Positions 1-6,065 are shown, counted from the first letter of the stretch. The stretch is DNA of 13,839 nt from JANXDG01 sp964521665 (GCA_964521665.1 CAZFSG010000034.1:1-13839), one strand, 5' to 3'. Made by a program: numbers and translations. Notes: generated by a model from the letters alone, not told the origin.

Positions 1-1243
1 TACCATCAGTTTCATAAATAGGAGCAGATTTTGCACCTTCGTTCCAATCCCAACCTACAATATCTATCCATCTGTTTGAATCAATAAAATAGATACCAAC
101 ACCACCTCCTGCATAGAATGGTCCGTCTTCTTCTCTTGTTTTTATTATATTTGGATAACCAACAGCTGCTGTTGAATATACAGCATCCGCTTGTACCGTC
201 ACACCAGCAACTGTTACTGTAGTAGTGTTTGCAATTAAATAATATGAAAACGGTGGTATTAACAAATTTATATATCTTAAAGGAATAGTGGAGATAAAAG
301 TATCAGCAGTTGATTGATATTTTAGCCCAATGATACCTTCATACTCAGATAAAGCCATCTGCCAATAAAATGTTGTTGGATTGTATAATTCAATATATTC
401 TTGAGAGAATCCTTCAGCATTTTTTGTAGAACCTACTACTTGCGAAATTAGTATTCTGTCATTTAACCATACATAACCAAAAACTGTTCCAGAAGACATT
501 GGTTGTAAATCAAAATTTAGAGTTTGTGGTGCAACACCAACTGAAACTTGTTTTATTTCAGTAAAATATCCTCGTTTTGATGCAACAACTGAATAACTTC
601 CATACGGAACTTTTATTAAATAATTACCATTTGCATCAGTATAATCTCTGCAACCAATATTTTCTGCTACAGTTACTAAAACATCTTTTAAGTATGCAAA
701 TGTTTGTTTATCTCTTACAGTTCCTTGAATGATCCCTTTAAATGCTGTAATCTCAGGATTTGTTTCAACAGTTTTCAACCTCACAACTTTTTTCCCATAC
801 GCAGTCTGATATACAACAGAAACTTCAATACATTTTAGTCCAACATCAGGCGAAGTTGGTGGTATCTTCTCCAATTTACCATCAACTTCTTGAACAGGAT
901 ATACATAAGTATATCTTGTGAATTGCTGACCCCCTTCTAAAATGTTTTCTGGCGGGAAATATTCTGTATCATAAGGGATAGGTGGAGAAAATTCTGTAAG
1001 ATATGAGGGTGATGGAGTAACCAAAATTTTGTGATAGGGCATCTGACGAAGAATCTGTATTTTTTCTTGAGCTAAATTTGTAGCTAAAGTTTTTGCTTTT
1101 GAAGCAAGAATTGCACGAGAAATATTGCCAAAACTTCCTGTGAAAATAAGTATAACTAAAGATATAAGTAAAATACCAACAATAAGTTCAACTAAGGTTA
1201 TACCTTTGGCATTTTTTACTATATTAGTTGTTTTGTTATCCAT
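1..1243 (-). CDS. Prepilin-type protein with carboxypeptidase-regulatory-like and lamin-tail domains (partial, C-terminus off the left edge)
   Basis: My own translation gives 414 open codons that run off the window edge. The N-terminus has a 14-residue leader ending NAKG, then ITLVELIVGILLIS. This is a type IV prepilin / pseudopilin class III-like signal: peptidase cut after G14, Glu at mature position 5, and a hydrophobic helix to about residue 36. Residues about 164-247 (TAFKGIIQGTV, DANGNYLIKVPYGSYSVVAS, LNFDLQP) look like a CarboxypepD_reg beta-sandwich. Residues about 255-410 (ILISQVVGS, EYIELYNPT, WIDIVGWDW) look like a lamin-tail domain. The protein is probably displayed on the cell surface or in a pilus/pseudopilus, or anchored by its helix. 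Its partners are unknown because the downstream gene is outside the window. An in-frame TGA sits immediately before the ATG, which fixes the start. There is no Shine-Dalgarno sequence; a consensus promoter lies 9 bases upstream. Confidence 0.88.
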   Translation of the reverse strand, partial: MDNKTTNIVKNAKGITLVELIVGILLISLVILIFTGSFGNISRAILASKAKTLATNLAQEKIQILRQMPYHKILVTPSPSYLTEFSPPIPYDTEYFPPENILEGGQQFTRYTYVYPVQEVDGKLEKIPPTSPDVGLKCIEVSVVYQTAYGKKVVRLKTVETNPEITAFKGIIQGTVRDKQTFAYLKDVLVTVAENIGCRDYTDANGNYLIKVPYGSYSVVASKRGYFTEIKQVSVGVAPQTLNFDLQPMSSGTVFGYVWLNDRILISQVVGSTKNAEGFSQEYIELYNPTTFYWQMALSEYEGIIGLKYQSTADTFISTIPLRYINLLIPPFSYYLIANTTTVTVAGVTVQADAVYSTAAVGYPNIIKTREEDGPFYAGGGVGIYFIDSNRWIDIVGWDWNEGAKSAPIYETDG

Positions 1244-1252
1244 TCAATAATT

Positions 1253-1282
1253 ATTATAAACAAATTTTTATGGTTTTGTCAA
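1253..1282 (-). promoter_or_regulatory. Consensus sigma-70-type promoter of the prepilin gene
   Basis: On the minus strand TTGACA (1282-1277) and TATAAT (1258-1253) both match the housekeeping consensus exactly, with an 18-base spacer. Only 9 bases separate the -10 box from the ATG at 1243. A start site 6-8 bases after the -10 would therefore give an mRNA with no or almost no leader. Confidence 0.75.
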
Positions 1283-1340
1283 CTATTTTTTATATTTTTC
1301 TATTGAATCTCGTCCCATATTTTTATAAATTTTTTTGAAT

Positions 1341-1823
1341 ATGACGGGAATAACCATAATTGTTCAAATTTTGAACATTATAAAAATTTTTTTTAATCAT
1401 TTAGTTAATATACCTGTAAACCTTTTAGCAGGTGTTGGCAAACTTTATGCTGTTTTAATTGCCTTCTGTTTAGATATGTTACAAGCAACAATTTATACAA
1501 AAATTCTTGAAGGTGCAAAGATTTCTGAAAAACTTAAGTTTTTAACAAAAATTTTTCCTGATGAAAAAATTATAGAACAAAAACCTTTTTTTAACAAATT
1601 CCGTAAATTGCAATATCTTGGCATCTTTGTTTTAGCATCGCTTCCTGTTTATACAGGAGGCATCTGCGCTGCTTCAGTATTAAGATATGTCTCAAAAAAC
1701 CTTAATAGAAAAAAATCTTTTATAGTAATGATATTAGGTAGCTTGATAGGATGTATTATATGGGTTTTAGGTATAAACTATCTGTTTATTTTTATCAATT
1801 ACATCTTCAAAATTTTGTTATAA
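1341..1823 (+). CDS. Small integral membrane protein, possibly of the COG2426 / Sm_multidrug_ex family
   Basis: The protein has 160 residues from ATG 1341; an in-frame TTG at 1335 would add two. Hydrophobic segments lie at about residues 2-18, 25-50, 92-110 and 125-158, with a charged cytoplasmic-type stretch between (EKLKFLTKIFPDEK, FNKFRKLQ). The order 'YLGIFVLASLPVYTGGICAASVL' (in part), then a basic loop NRKKS and a Gly-rich helix ILGSLIGCIIW, resembles the PF06695-type family. The 'multidrug' label of that family is weakly supported, so I make no transport claim. It is divergent from the prepilin gene (97 bases between ATGs) and has no Shine-Dalgarno sequence. A TATAAA at 1324-1329 could serve as a -10 box. 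Family assignment is moderate; its status as a membrane protein is clear. Confidence 0.65.
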   Translation: MTGITIIVQILNIIKIFFNHLVNIPVNLLAGVGKLYAVLIAFCLDMLQATIYTKILEGAKISEKLKFLTKIFPDEKIIEQKPFFNKFRKLQYLGIFVLASLPVYTGGICAASVLRYVSKNLNRKKSFIVMILGSLIGCIIWVLGINYLFIFINYIFKILL

Positions 1824-1855
1824 ATTTTTATTGAAAAATCAATACTTTTTATAAA

Positions 1856-1871
1856 TGTTTCACATGAAACA
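1856..1871. other. parS: parS-like 16-mer, copy 1
   Basis: TGTTTCACATGAAACA differs at one central base from the widely conserved ParB-binding site TGTTTCACGTGAAACA. It ends one base beyond the stop codon of the 1873-2577 gene. A second copy in opposite orientation lies at 2570-2585, sharing 15 of 16 bases. No parA/parB is in the window, so function is inferred from sequence only. Confidence 0.5.
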
Positions 1872-1872
1872 T

Positions 1873-2577
1873 TTATTCTACTGCATAAATTTTTAATCCT
1901 AAACCTTCAGCATATTTAATCTGCTTGTTCTTATCTAAATAAATTATAAATCTTGCACCAAAATATGGTAAAGTAAGCTTTATCTTGAATAACCCATCTT
2001 GTGTCTCACCTAAATACTCTAAATTCATTTCTTTTATATCAAATTTATCTTTGTCAATGAAATAAAACTTTTTGCTCTTTTCTTTTTCAAAATCCCATAA
2101 AGTTGTAATCAATGGTATAGCATTGCCAGCTGTGATTATAGGTGGTGAGAAATTTATTTCTTTTATAATAACTTTCCTTTTCTCTTTTTTAAGAATACAC
2201 TTGTATTCACTTTTGTTTAATACATCTGTTCGCATTATAGTAACAAATTCATCTTTCTTATCTTTTGTAATTATTTTTGAATTTAATGGTATAAAATTGC
2301 TATCATAATACTCAATTTCATTATTATATGTCTCACCAATAAAAAATAGTATTGGAATGTCTGTATAACTTTCTATTTCTGAAACAAATACAGGCAAAGT
2401 AAATTCCTTATTTTCTTCGTGAACAGTACAAGATGAAATTTTTAAATTTATAAATCCTATTTCTTTTTTTGAACTATAGATTTTGAATTTATAAAAACCA
2501 AAAAATTTTTCAAAAAATTGATAATCTTGGGAAAATAATAATGATTGAAAAACTAATAATTTTAAAAATTGTTTCAT
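1873..2577 (-). CDS. Hypothetical exported protein
   Basis: The protein has 234 residues and I do not recognise the family. Residues 1-17 (K, then LLVFQSLLFS) are a short hydrophobic N-terminus compatible with a signal peptide or lipid-free export; no lipobox Cys follows. The rest alternates short beta-strand-like hydrophobic/charged segments (FKIYSSKKEIGFINLKI; FKIKLTLPYFGARFIIYLDK). It ends in a DxxxxIKYAEGLGLKI motif, which suggests an all-beta fold of the general DUF3108/lipocalin-like sort; this is a guess. The ATG (2577-2575) lies inside the second parS-like site and a long hairpin lies just upstream. No Shine-Dalgarno sequence is visible. It is on the same strand as the YjbQ gene, 110 bases downstream of it. 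Confidence 0.7.
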   Translation of the reverse strand: MKQFLKLLVFQSLLFSQDYQFFEKFFGFYKFKIYSSKKEIGFINLKISSCTVHEENKEFTLPVFVSEIESYTDIPILFFIGETYNNEIEYYDSNFIPLNSKIITKDKKDEFVTIMRTDVLNKSEYKCILKKEKRKVIIKEINFSPPIITAGNAIPLITTLWDFEKEKSKKFYFIDKDKFDIKEMNLEYLGETQDGLFKIKLTLPYFGARFIIYLDKNKQIKYAEGLGLKIYAVE

Positions 2578-2585
2578 GTGAAACT
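2570..2585. other. parS: parS-like 16-mer, copy 2
   Basis: The plus strand reads TGTTTCATGTGAAACT; the minus strand reads AGTTTCACATGAAACA. It shares the 15-base core GTTTCACATGAAACA with the copy at 1856-1871 and is inverted relative to it. It overlaps the first codon of the exported-protein gene, so part of the match is also coding sequence (Met-Lys-Gln). Confidence 0.45.
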
Positions 2586-2615
2586 TACTTTCTTTTTAGG
2601 AAAAAAGAAAGTAAG
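2584..2615. repeat. Perfect 14-bp inverted repeat with 4-base loop
   Basis: CTTACTTTCTTTTT (2584-2597) and AAAAAGAAAGTAAG (2602-2615) are exact reverse complements around AGGA. It lies between the YjbQ gene and the start of the exported-protein gene, overlapping the edge of the parS-like site. It could end YjbQ transcription or shape the leader of the next gene. No clear T-run follows the stem on either strand, so it is not a textbook intrinsic terminator. Confidence 0.7.
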
Positions 2616-2687
2616 CAAAGAAAAACTTACAAAATTTATAGTTTATTAAATAGAGTAATACCACCACTATATTTTTTTCTCCTTCTA

Positions 2688-3104
2688 TTATTCTCCAATA
2701 ATTTTAACAAGAACTCTTTTAGGTCGTTGTCCATCAAATTCGCCATAAAATATTTGTTCCCATGGCCCCAAATCAAGCTTCCCGTTAGTAATTGCTATTA
2801 CTACCTCTCTACCCATAATTGTTCTTTTAAGATGAGCATGTCCATTATCTTCTCCTGTAAGATTATGTTTGTATAATTCTGGGTTTGTAGGAGCAAGTTT
2901 TTCAAGCCATTCTTTAAAATCTTCTTTCAGTCCATCTTCTTCGTCATTAACAAACACCGATGCTGTTATATGCATAGCATTAATCAAACAGATCCCTTCT
3001 TTTATTTTACTTTTTTGAACAATTTTTTGTATTTTTTCAGTAATGTTTATAAATTCTATTTTTTTATTTGTATTAAACCACAAATATTCTGTTACCGACT
3101 TCAT
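2688..3104 (-). CDS. YjbQ-family protein (UPF0047)
   Basis: At 138 residues it has the usual length for this family of small trimeric proteins. Family signatures are clear: NAMHITASVFVNDEEDG (residues 42-58), H80, GEDNGHAHLKRTIMG (84-98), and LDLGPWEQIFYGEFDGQRPKR (111-130, in part). The His and Asp residues in these motifs form the conserved metal/ligand pocket. Some family members complement thiamin phosphate synthase mutants, but the physiological role is not settled. The start overlaps the stop of the upstream coiled-coil gene as ATGA (3104-3101), implying translational coupling. An AAGGAG (3122-3117) lies 12 bases upstream inside that gene. Confidence 0.93.
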   Translation of the reverse strand: MKSVTEYLWFNTNKKIEFINITEKIQKIVQKSKIKEGICLINAMHITASVFVNDEEDGLKEDFKEWLEKLAPTNPELYKHNLTGEDNGHAHLKRTIMGREVVIAITNGKLDLGPWEQIFYGEFDGQRPKRVLVKIIGE

Positions 3105-4978
3105 ACTTTATTAAAACTCCTTGATTTTTCAGAAATTTCTTTAATAACCCCTTCCTCCATACTAAGTATCCTCTCCAGCTTTGCTATAACTTGTTTCTTT
3201 TGTTCAGCAAGTGTATTTGTTATCTCATCAAACTTATTAAACACTTGTTGTTCAACAGATTTAACTTGTTCTTCAAATTTTGCAAGTTCTTCTTTTGCAG
3301 CAGTTATTTTTGAAACTATTTGTTCAATTTGTGATTGGAAAGTTTCAATACGTTGTTTTTGCACAAAAATTTTGTTTTCAAACTCTGTTTTTTCATCTGA
3401 GAGTTGTTGTGTAGTTTGTTTGTTTTCTAATTTCAGACTCTCAATTTGTTGATTTAATAATTCAGATATTTGTTTGTATTTTTCAATAGATTTGTTAACA
3501 TCTTTCTTAATTCTCTCTTCTCTGATTTCACTTCTTTTTTTTAGTTCTGAAATTTTATCGTTATATTGTTGTAGATACTCAGCAAGTTTAGATTTAACTG
3601 TTTCAACATTTTGTTTTATTCTTTCATAATCATTTTCTAATTTATTAATAGATTCTCTTATTTGCGTTTCCAACTCTAACCTTTTTTTCTCATATTCATT
3701 TTTTGCGACAATAATTTGTTTTTCAAGTTCTTCTTGTTGAGATAAAAACTTTTCTTTTTGTTTTTGCTGTAGTTTAATTAAACGTTCTTTTCTGCGCTTT
3801 AATATAGCAAACCTGTTTTTAAGTTTTTGAATTTCTTGTTCATAAAACTTTTTTTGTTGCTCAAGTTCTTCTTTGATCTGTTTTATTTTTTGTTCACATG
3901 AACATTTAAGTTCTTTAATACTTTCTGCTTTCTTTGCTGAGATTTGTTTGTATTCATTCTGTAGTTGTTCATATTCCTTTGTAAGACGAACAATCTCGTT
4001 GTGTAAAAATTCTTCTCTTAGTTTCAATGTTGACACTTCATATTGTCTTGATTTCAACATCTCGAGTTCGCTGTTCAATTTATTTATGATCTCTTCTTTT
4101 TGTACTTTTTCTTTGTTTATAGAGGATATAATTGCCTTTATTTCGTTATCTAAAGAAGAAATTTGTTGTTCAAGTTGTTCAACATTCAATTTTAGAGCAA
4201 GCAATTGTCGTTCATTTTCTTGTTTCATTGAAGAAATAAACTGTTCTATTTCATACGACTTTTTTGTAAGAATACTATTTAAGAAAGAAAGTTTTTGTTG
4301 TGTTGCTTCTTTGAGTTCTAAATACTGTTTTTGTAAGTTTTCAAAAACACGAGATTTTGTTGCAACCTCTAACCTAAGTTTTAAACACAGTTCTTCAGGG
4401 TAAGAATTTCTTAGTTCGTCAATAATTTTTGATAATTTATTAATTTCATTTGAGTATTCTTTTGTCAAATGTTCATATTCAAGTTCTTGTTGACGAAGAA
4501 TTTTTTTAAGTTGTTCATATTGTGAAACAAGATTTTCTTGGTCAAGTTCTAAAAGTTGTCTTATTTGAGAAAAAGTTTCTATTGTAAAAGTTATTTCTTG
4601 TTGTAATTCTTTTTTCTTTTCAGCTTCAATATATTTAAGTTCTTGTAGTTCTTGTTGTAACTTTTGAACTCTTAGTTTCATTTTTTCAACTGTTTGAACA
4701 AGCTCTGTTTTTGTAACACTGTCTAACATTTGATAAAATTTAAAAAGTTTTTCATTAAATTCCTTAAATTGTTGTGAAACAGTTGCATAGAAGACTTCCA
4801 TTTCTTTTTGTTGTTCAGAAGGAGGTGGGAAAGTTGATGATTCTTTAAATTGTTTGTTTAAATCAGTCTTTGTTTGTTCTTTCTTTATTTGTTTTTTATT
4901 GATTTGCAGAATAAGAATTGCTGTTAGACCAATTGCTAATATAGAGAAGATAAGGTATGCTGATATTATTATGTTCAT
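3101..4978 (-). CDS. Membrane-anchored long coiled-coil protein
   Basis: The protein has 625 residues. Residues about 4-26 (AYLIFSILAIGLTAILIL) form one N-terminal transmembrane helix. A Pro-rich linker follows (STFPPPSEQQ, about 48-57). From about residue 75 to 600 the chain is almost unbroken Glu/Gln/Lys-rich heptad sequence (for example KLQQELQELK, EELEQQKKFYEQEIQKLK). Gly is nearly absent from this rod and Pro appears only near 'NSYPEELC'. I see no Walker A/B, so it is not SMC/RecN, and no nuclease-like RmuC domain. A scaffold, tether or envelope-spanning rod is the likely type of role; nothing more specific is supported. It is co-transcribed with the YjbQ gene (4-base overlap). No Shine-Dalgarno sequence precedes the ATG. 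The candidate origin region lies directly upstream. Confidence 0.85.
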   Translation of the reverse strand: MNIIISAYLIFSILAIGLTAILILQINKKQIKKEQTKTDLNKQFKESSTFPPPSEQQKEMEVFYATVSQQFKEFNEKLFKFYQMLDSVTKTELVQTVEKMKLRVQKLQQELQELKYIEAEKKKELQQEITFTIETFSQIRQLLELDQENLVSQYEQLKKILRQQELEYEHLTKEYSNEINKLSKIIDELRNSYPEELCLKLRLEVATKSRVFENLQKQYLELKEATQQKLSFLNSILTKKSYEIEQFISSMKQENERQLLALKLNVEQLEQQISSLDNEIKAIISSINKEKVQKEEIINKLNSELEMLKSRQYEVSTLKLREEFLHNEIVRLTKEYEQLQNEYKQISAKKAESIKELKCSCEQKIKQIKEELEQQKKFYEQEIQKLKNRFAILKRRKERLIKLQQKQKEKFLSQQEELEKQIIVAKNEYEKKRLELETQIRESINKLENDYERIKQNVETVKSKLAEYLQQYNDKISELKKRSEIREERIKKDVNKSIEKYKQISELLNQQIESLKLENKQTTQQLSDEKTEFENKIFVQKQRIETFQSQIEQIVSKITAAKEELAKFEEQVKSVEQQVFNKFDEITNTLAEQKKQVIAKLERILSMEEGVIKEISEKSRSFNKV

Positions 4979-5210
4979 TGTAATAAAGAAAGAAAAAAGT
5001 TAATAGAAATATAACAGCGTCTTTTGTAGAAAAGTTATTCACACTTAAAAATAACAACGAAAATTCAATAATTATAATACAAAATTTACTGTATCACTTC
5101 AAGTGGAAAAATATCCAAAATGTTCACAAAAATTTTAAAAATTTAATAAACTGAAAATTTTATCCACTGAAATTGTAATTTATCCACAATAAAAACACAA
5201 AAATGTGTGT
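4979..5210. other. oriC: AT-rich intergenic region with DnaA-box cluster (candidate oriC)
   Basis: This 232-base gene-free gap contains TTATTCACA (5035-5043, fits TTWTNCACA), ATGTTCACA (5120-5128, two mismatches), TTATCCACT (5160-5168, one mismatch) and TTATCCACA (5180-5188, perfect). All have the same orientation, and the last two start 20 bases apart, close to two helical turns. Very AT-rich stretches lie between them (for example 5061-5090 and 5129-5150) and could serve as an unwinding element. parS-like sites lie 2.4-3.3 kb away. No dnaA or dnaN is in the window. The gap must also hold the coiled-coil gene's promoter, so this is a candidate only. Confidence 0.4.
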
Positions 5211-5212
5211 TT
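5193..5212 (-). terminator. Weak hairpin overlapping the archease stop codon
   Basis: On the minus strand AAACACA, a 6-base loop, then TGTGTTT forms a 7-bp stem followed by two more T. The stem overlaps the TAA at 5213-5211. GC content is low, so termination strength is uncertain. Confidence 0.35.
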
Positions 5213-5645
5213 ATGTATCAAAAATAATTGTTGCAGTAAAAACATCGTTTTGTTTAACAATTTTTAACTGATGAAAAGTTGCTGATTTTAGTTCTGTTAG
5301 CACTCCATGTTTTTGTTTTTCATATTTTTCGCCAAAACATTGATAGGAAAGAATACAAGAATTTTGTTCTGTTTTAAGATTAGTTATTAAAAATTTAGAA
5401 AATAAAAGTTTGTTTACAAAAGTTTGATATAAAAGATCATTTAAAAAACTTACAAGACAACTTTCAAGATCAACTTCAGATATAGAATTATTATATTCAC
5501 ATATGTTAGAAATTTTACTAAAATTTTCACAAATTATATTATACATTCCAAAAGCAGCGTTTTCAAAAAGTTCAGCAACAGTTTTTCCGTAAACAATAAT
5601 ACCAACATCAGCTGTATGTTCTATTAACTCAAACTTTTTTTTCAT
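5211..5645 (-). CDS. Archease (RtcB RNA-ligase cofactor family)
   Basis: The protein has 144 residues from ATG 5645, the usual archease length. The start KFELIEHTADVGI (4-16) has the family H10/D13 pair. Then come YGKTVAELFENAAFGM (19-34) and the C-terminal block TELKSATFHQLKI (117-129) ending IFDT, whose Asp is a conserved metal ligand. Archeases activate the RNA ligase RtcB by promoting guanylylation and multiple turnover; no rtcB is in the window. The frame stays open upstream to a TTG at 5690, adding 15 residues that near-duplicate the true N-terminus (KKFELVKHI versus KKFELIEHT). I prefer the ATG because it matches the family start. Neither start has a Shine-Dalgarno sequence. Confidence 0.9.
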   Translation of the reverse strand: MKKKFELIEHTADVGIIVYGKTVAELFENAAFGMYNIICENFSKISNICEYNNSISEVDLESCLVSFLNDLLYQTFVNKLLFSKFLITNLKTEQNSCILSYQCFGEKYEKQKHGVLTELKSATFHQLKIVKQNDVFTATIIFDT

Positions 5646-5680
5646 AATATGCTTAACTAATTCAAATTTTTTTGTTAAAA

Positions 5681-5707
5681 TTTTATACAAAATTTTTTTG
5701 TATAAAA
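5681..5707. repeat. Perfect 12-bp AT-rich inverted repeat between archease and pstS
   Basis: TTTTATACAAAA (5681-5692) and TTTTGTATAAAA (5696-5707) are exact reverse complements around TTT. It lies 36-62 bases upstream of the archease ATG and just before the possible pstS promoter. It could be an operator for either gene or a hairpin in the archease leader. Confidence 0.5.
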
Positions 5708-5713
5708 AAATAG

Positions 5714-5740
5714 TTGACTGATATATTTATTTTTTATAAT
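5714..5740 (+). promoter_or_regulatory. Possible distal pstS promoter, with an overlapping archease promoter on the minus strand
   Basis: Plus strand: TTGACT (5714-5719), then TATAAT (5735-5740) with a short 15-base spacer. Minus strand: TTAACA (5760-5755) and TATAAA (5738-5733) with a 16-base spacer, pointing at archease. Both are imperfect, and AT-richness makes chance matches easy. Confidence 0.3.
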
Positions 5741-5763
5741 TAGAAAATAGGTTATGTTAACTG

Positions 5764-5794
5764 AAAATGATGTTCTTTGAGATACAAAAAATTA
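5764..5794 (+). repeat. Upstream block shared by the pstS and phoU leaders, copy 1
   Basis: This 31-base block starting AAAATGATGTTCTTTGA is 29/31 identical to 9717-9747 upstream of phoU. Its first 16 bases also recur, inverted and imperfect, at 5968-5985 (CAAAAAGAATATCATTTT). The REP-containing segment is thus bracketed by terminal-inverted-repeat-like ends. Confidence 0.75.
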
Positions 5795-5840
5795 ATCAGA
5801 TAACAATTAACAATATATTGTCTAATGATAATTTTGTATT

Positions 5841-5926
5841 GCGAATTTATAATTTTGCAGTTGCAGACTTCAGTCTGCGTATATTTACGCAACCTAAAGG
5901 TTGCGACTACCAAATTATAAATTTGC
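5841..5926. repeat. 86-base imperfect palindrome made of two inverted REP-like units
   Basis: Left arm 5841-5881 and right arm 5886-5926 are inverted copies of 41 bases with about 9 mismatches, around TATT. Each arm holds its own small hairpin: GCAGACTTCAGTCTGC (5863-5878) and CGCAACCTAAAGGTTGCG (5888-5905). These are the most GC-rich bases of the neighbourhood. The layout is that of a BIME (paired REP sequences), as moved by RAYT transposases; no such gene is present here. Confidence 0.75.
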
Positions 5927-5934
5927 AATCAATT

Positions 5935-5961
5935 GGTAGCCGCGGGCTTCAGCCTGTGTAA
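5935..5961 (+). repeat. Third REP-like unit
   Basis: It begins GGTAGCCGCGGGCTTCAGCC and ends TGTGTAA, with an 8-bp stem containing two G-T pairs around a TC loop. It is the same type as the right arm of the 86-base palindrome read on the minus strand (GGTAGTCGCAACC) and the unit at 9754-9780 (GGTGGCCGCAG). An open frame across it (5767-5961) is an artefact of the repeat. Confidence 0.7.
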
Positions 5962-6001
5962 TTTCACCAAAAAGAATATCATTTTTAATTTTTTTCATCT
6001 G

Positions 6002-6039
6002 TATTTTTCATAAATATCATAAAAAAAGTTAACAGTACT
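6002..6039 (+). promoter_or_regulatory. Conserved proximal leader motif of pstS (candidate phosphate-responsive control site)
   Basis: The block TATTTTTCATAAATATCAT, then an A-run and GTTAACAGTACT is repeated almost exactly at 9832-9868 before phoU (one A fewer, one T-to-C change). It contains a 9-base direct repeat TCATAAATA/TCATAAAAA. Sharing between two phosphate genes suggests a common regulator, but neither the E. coli nor the Bacillus Pho box spacing (11) fits well. It ends 8 bases before the AAGGAGG of pstS. Confidence 0.6.
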
Positions 6040-6065
6040 AGAGAATAAAGGAGGCGGATAAATCT

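Noticed and set aside
3891..3904. TGTTCACATGAACA as a third parS-like site
   Set aside because: It lacks one base in each arm compared with the 16-mers and lies inside the coiled-coil coding region; likely coincidence.
3873..4403. Long plus-strand frames opposite the coiled-coil gene (also 2970-3452)
   Set aside because: They are Ser/Cys/Phe-rich antisense shadows of Glu/Gln/Lys-rich coding sequence.
3101..4978. SMC, RecN or RmuC identity for the coiled-coil protein
   Set aside because: No Walker A/B or ABC signature, and no C-terminal globular nuclease-like domain; coiled coil runs almost to the end.
5767..5961. Plus-strand 64-codon open frame upstream of pstS
   Set aside because: It is the translation of the shared leader block and REP-like palindromes; no ribosome binding site and no protein-like composition.
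5841..5961. CRISPR array or tRNA from the GC-rich hairpins
   Set aside because: Units are inverted and unequal, not regularly spaced direct repeats, and no cloverleaf or CCA-type acceptor can be drawn.
6002..6039. Classical PhoB or PhoP box
   Set aside because: Direct repeats have period 9 rather than 11, and only one TTAACA is present; kept as an unnamed shared motif.
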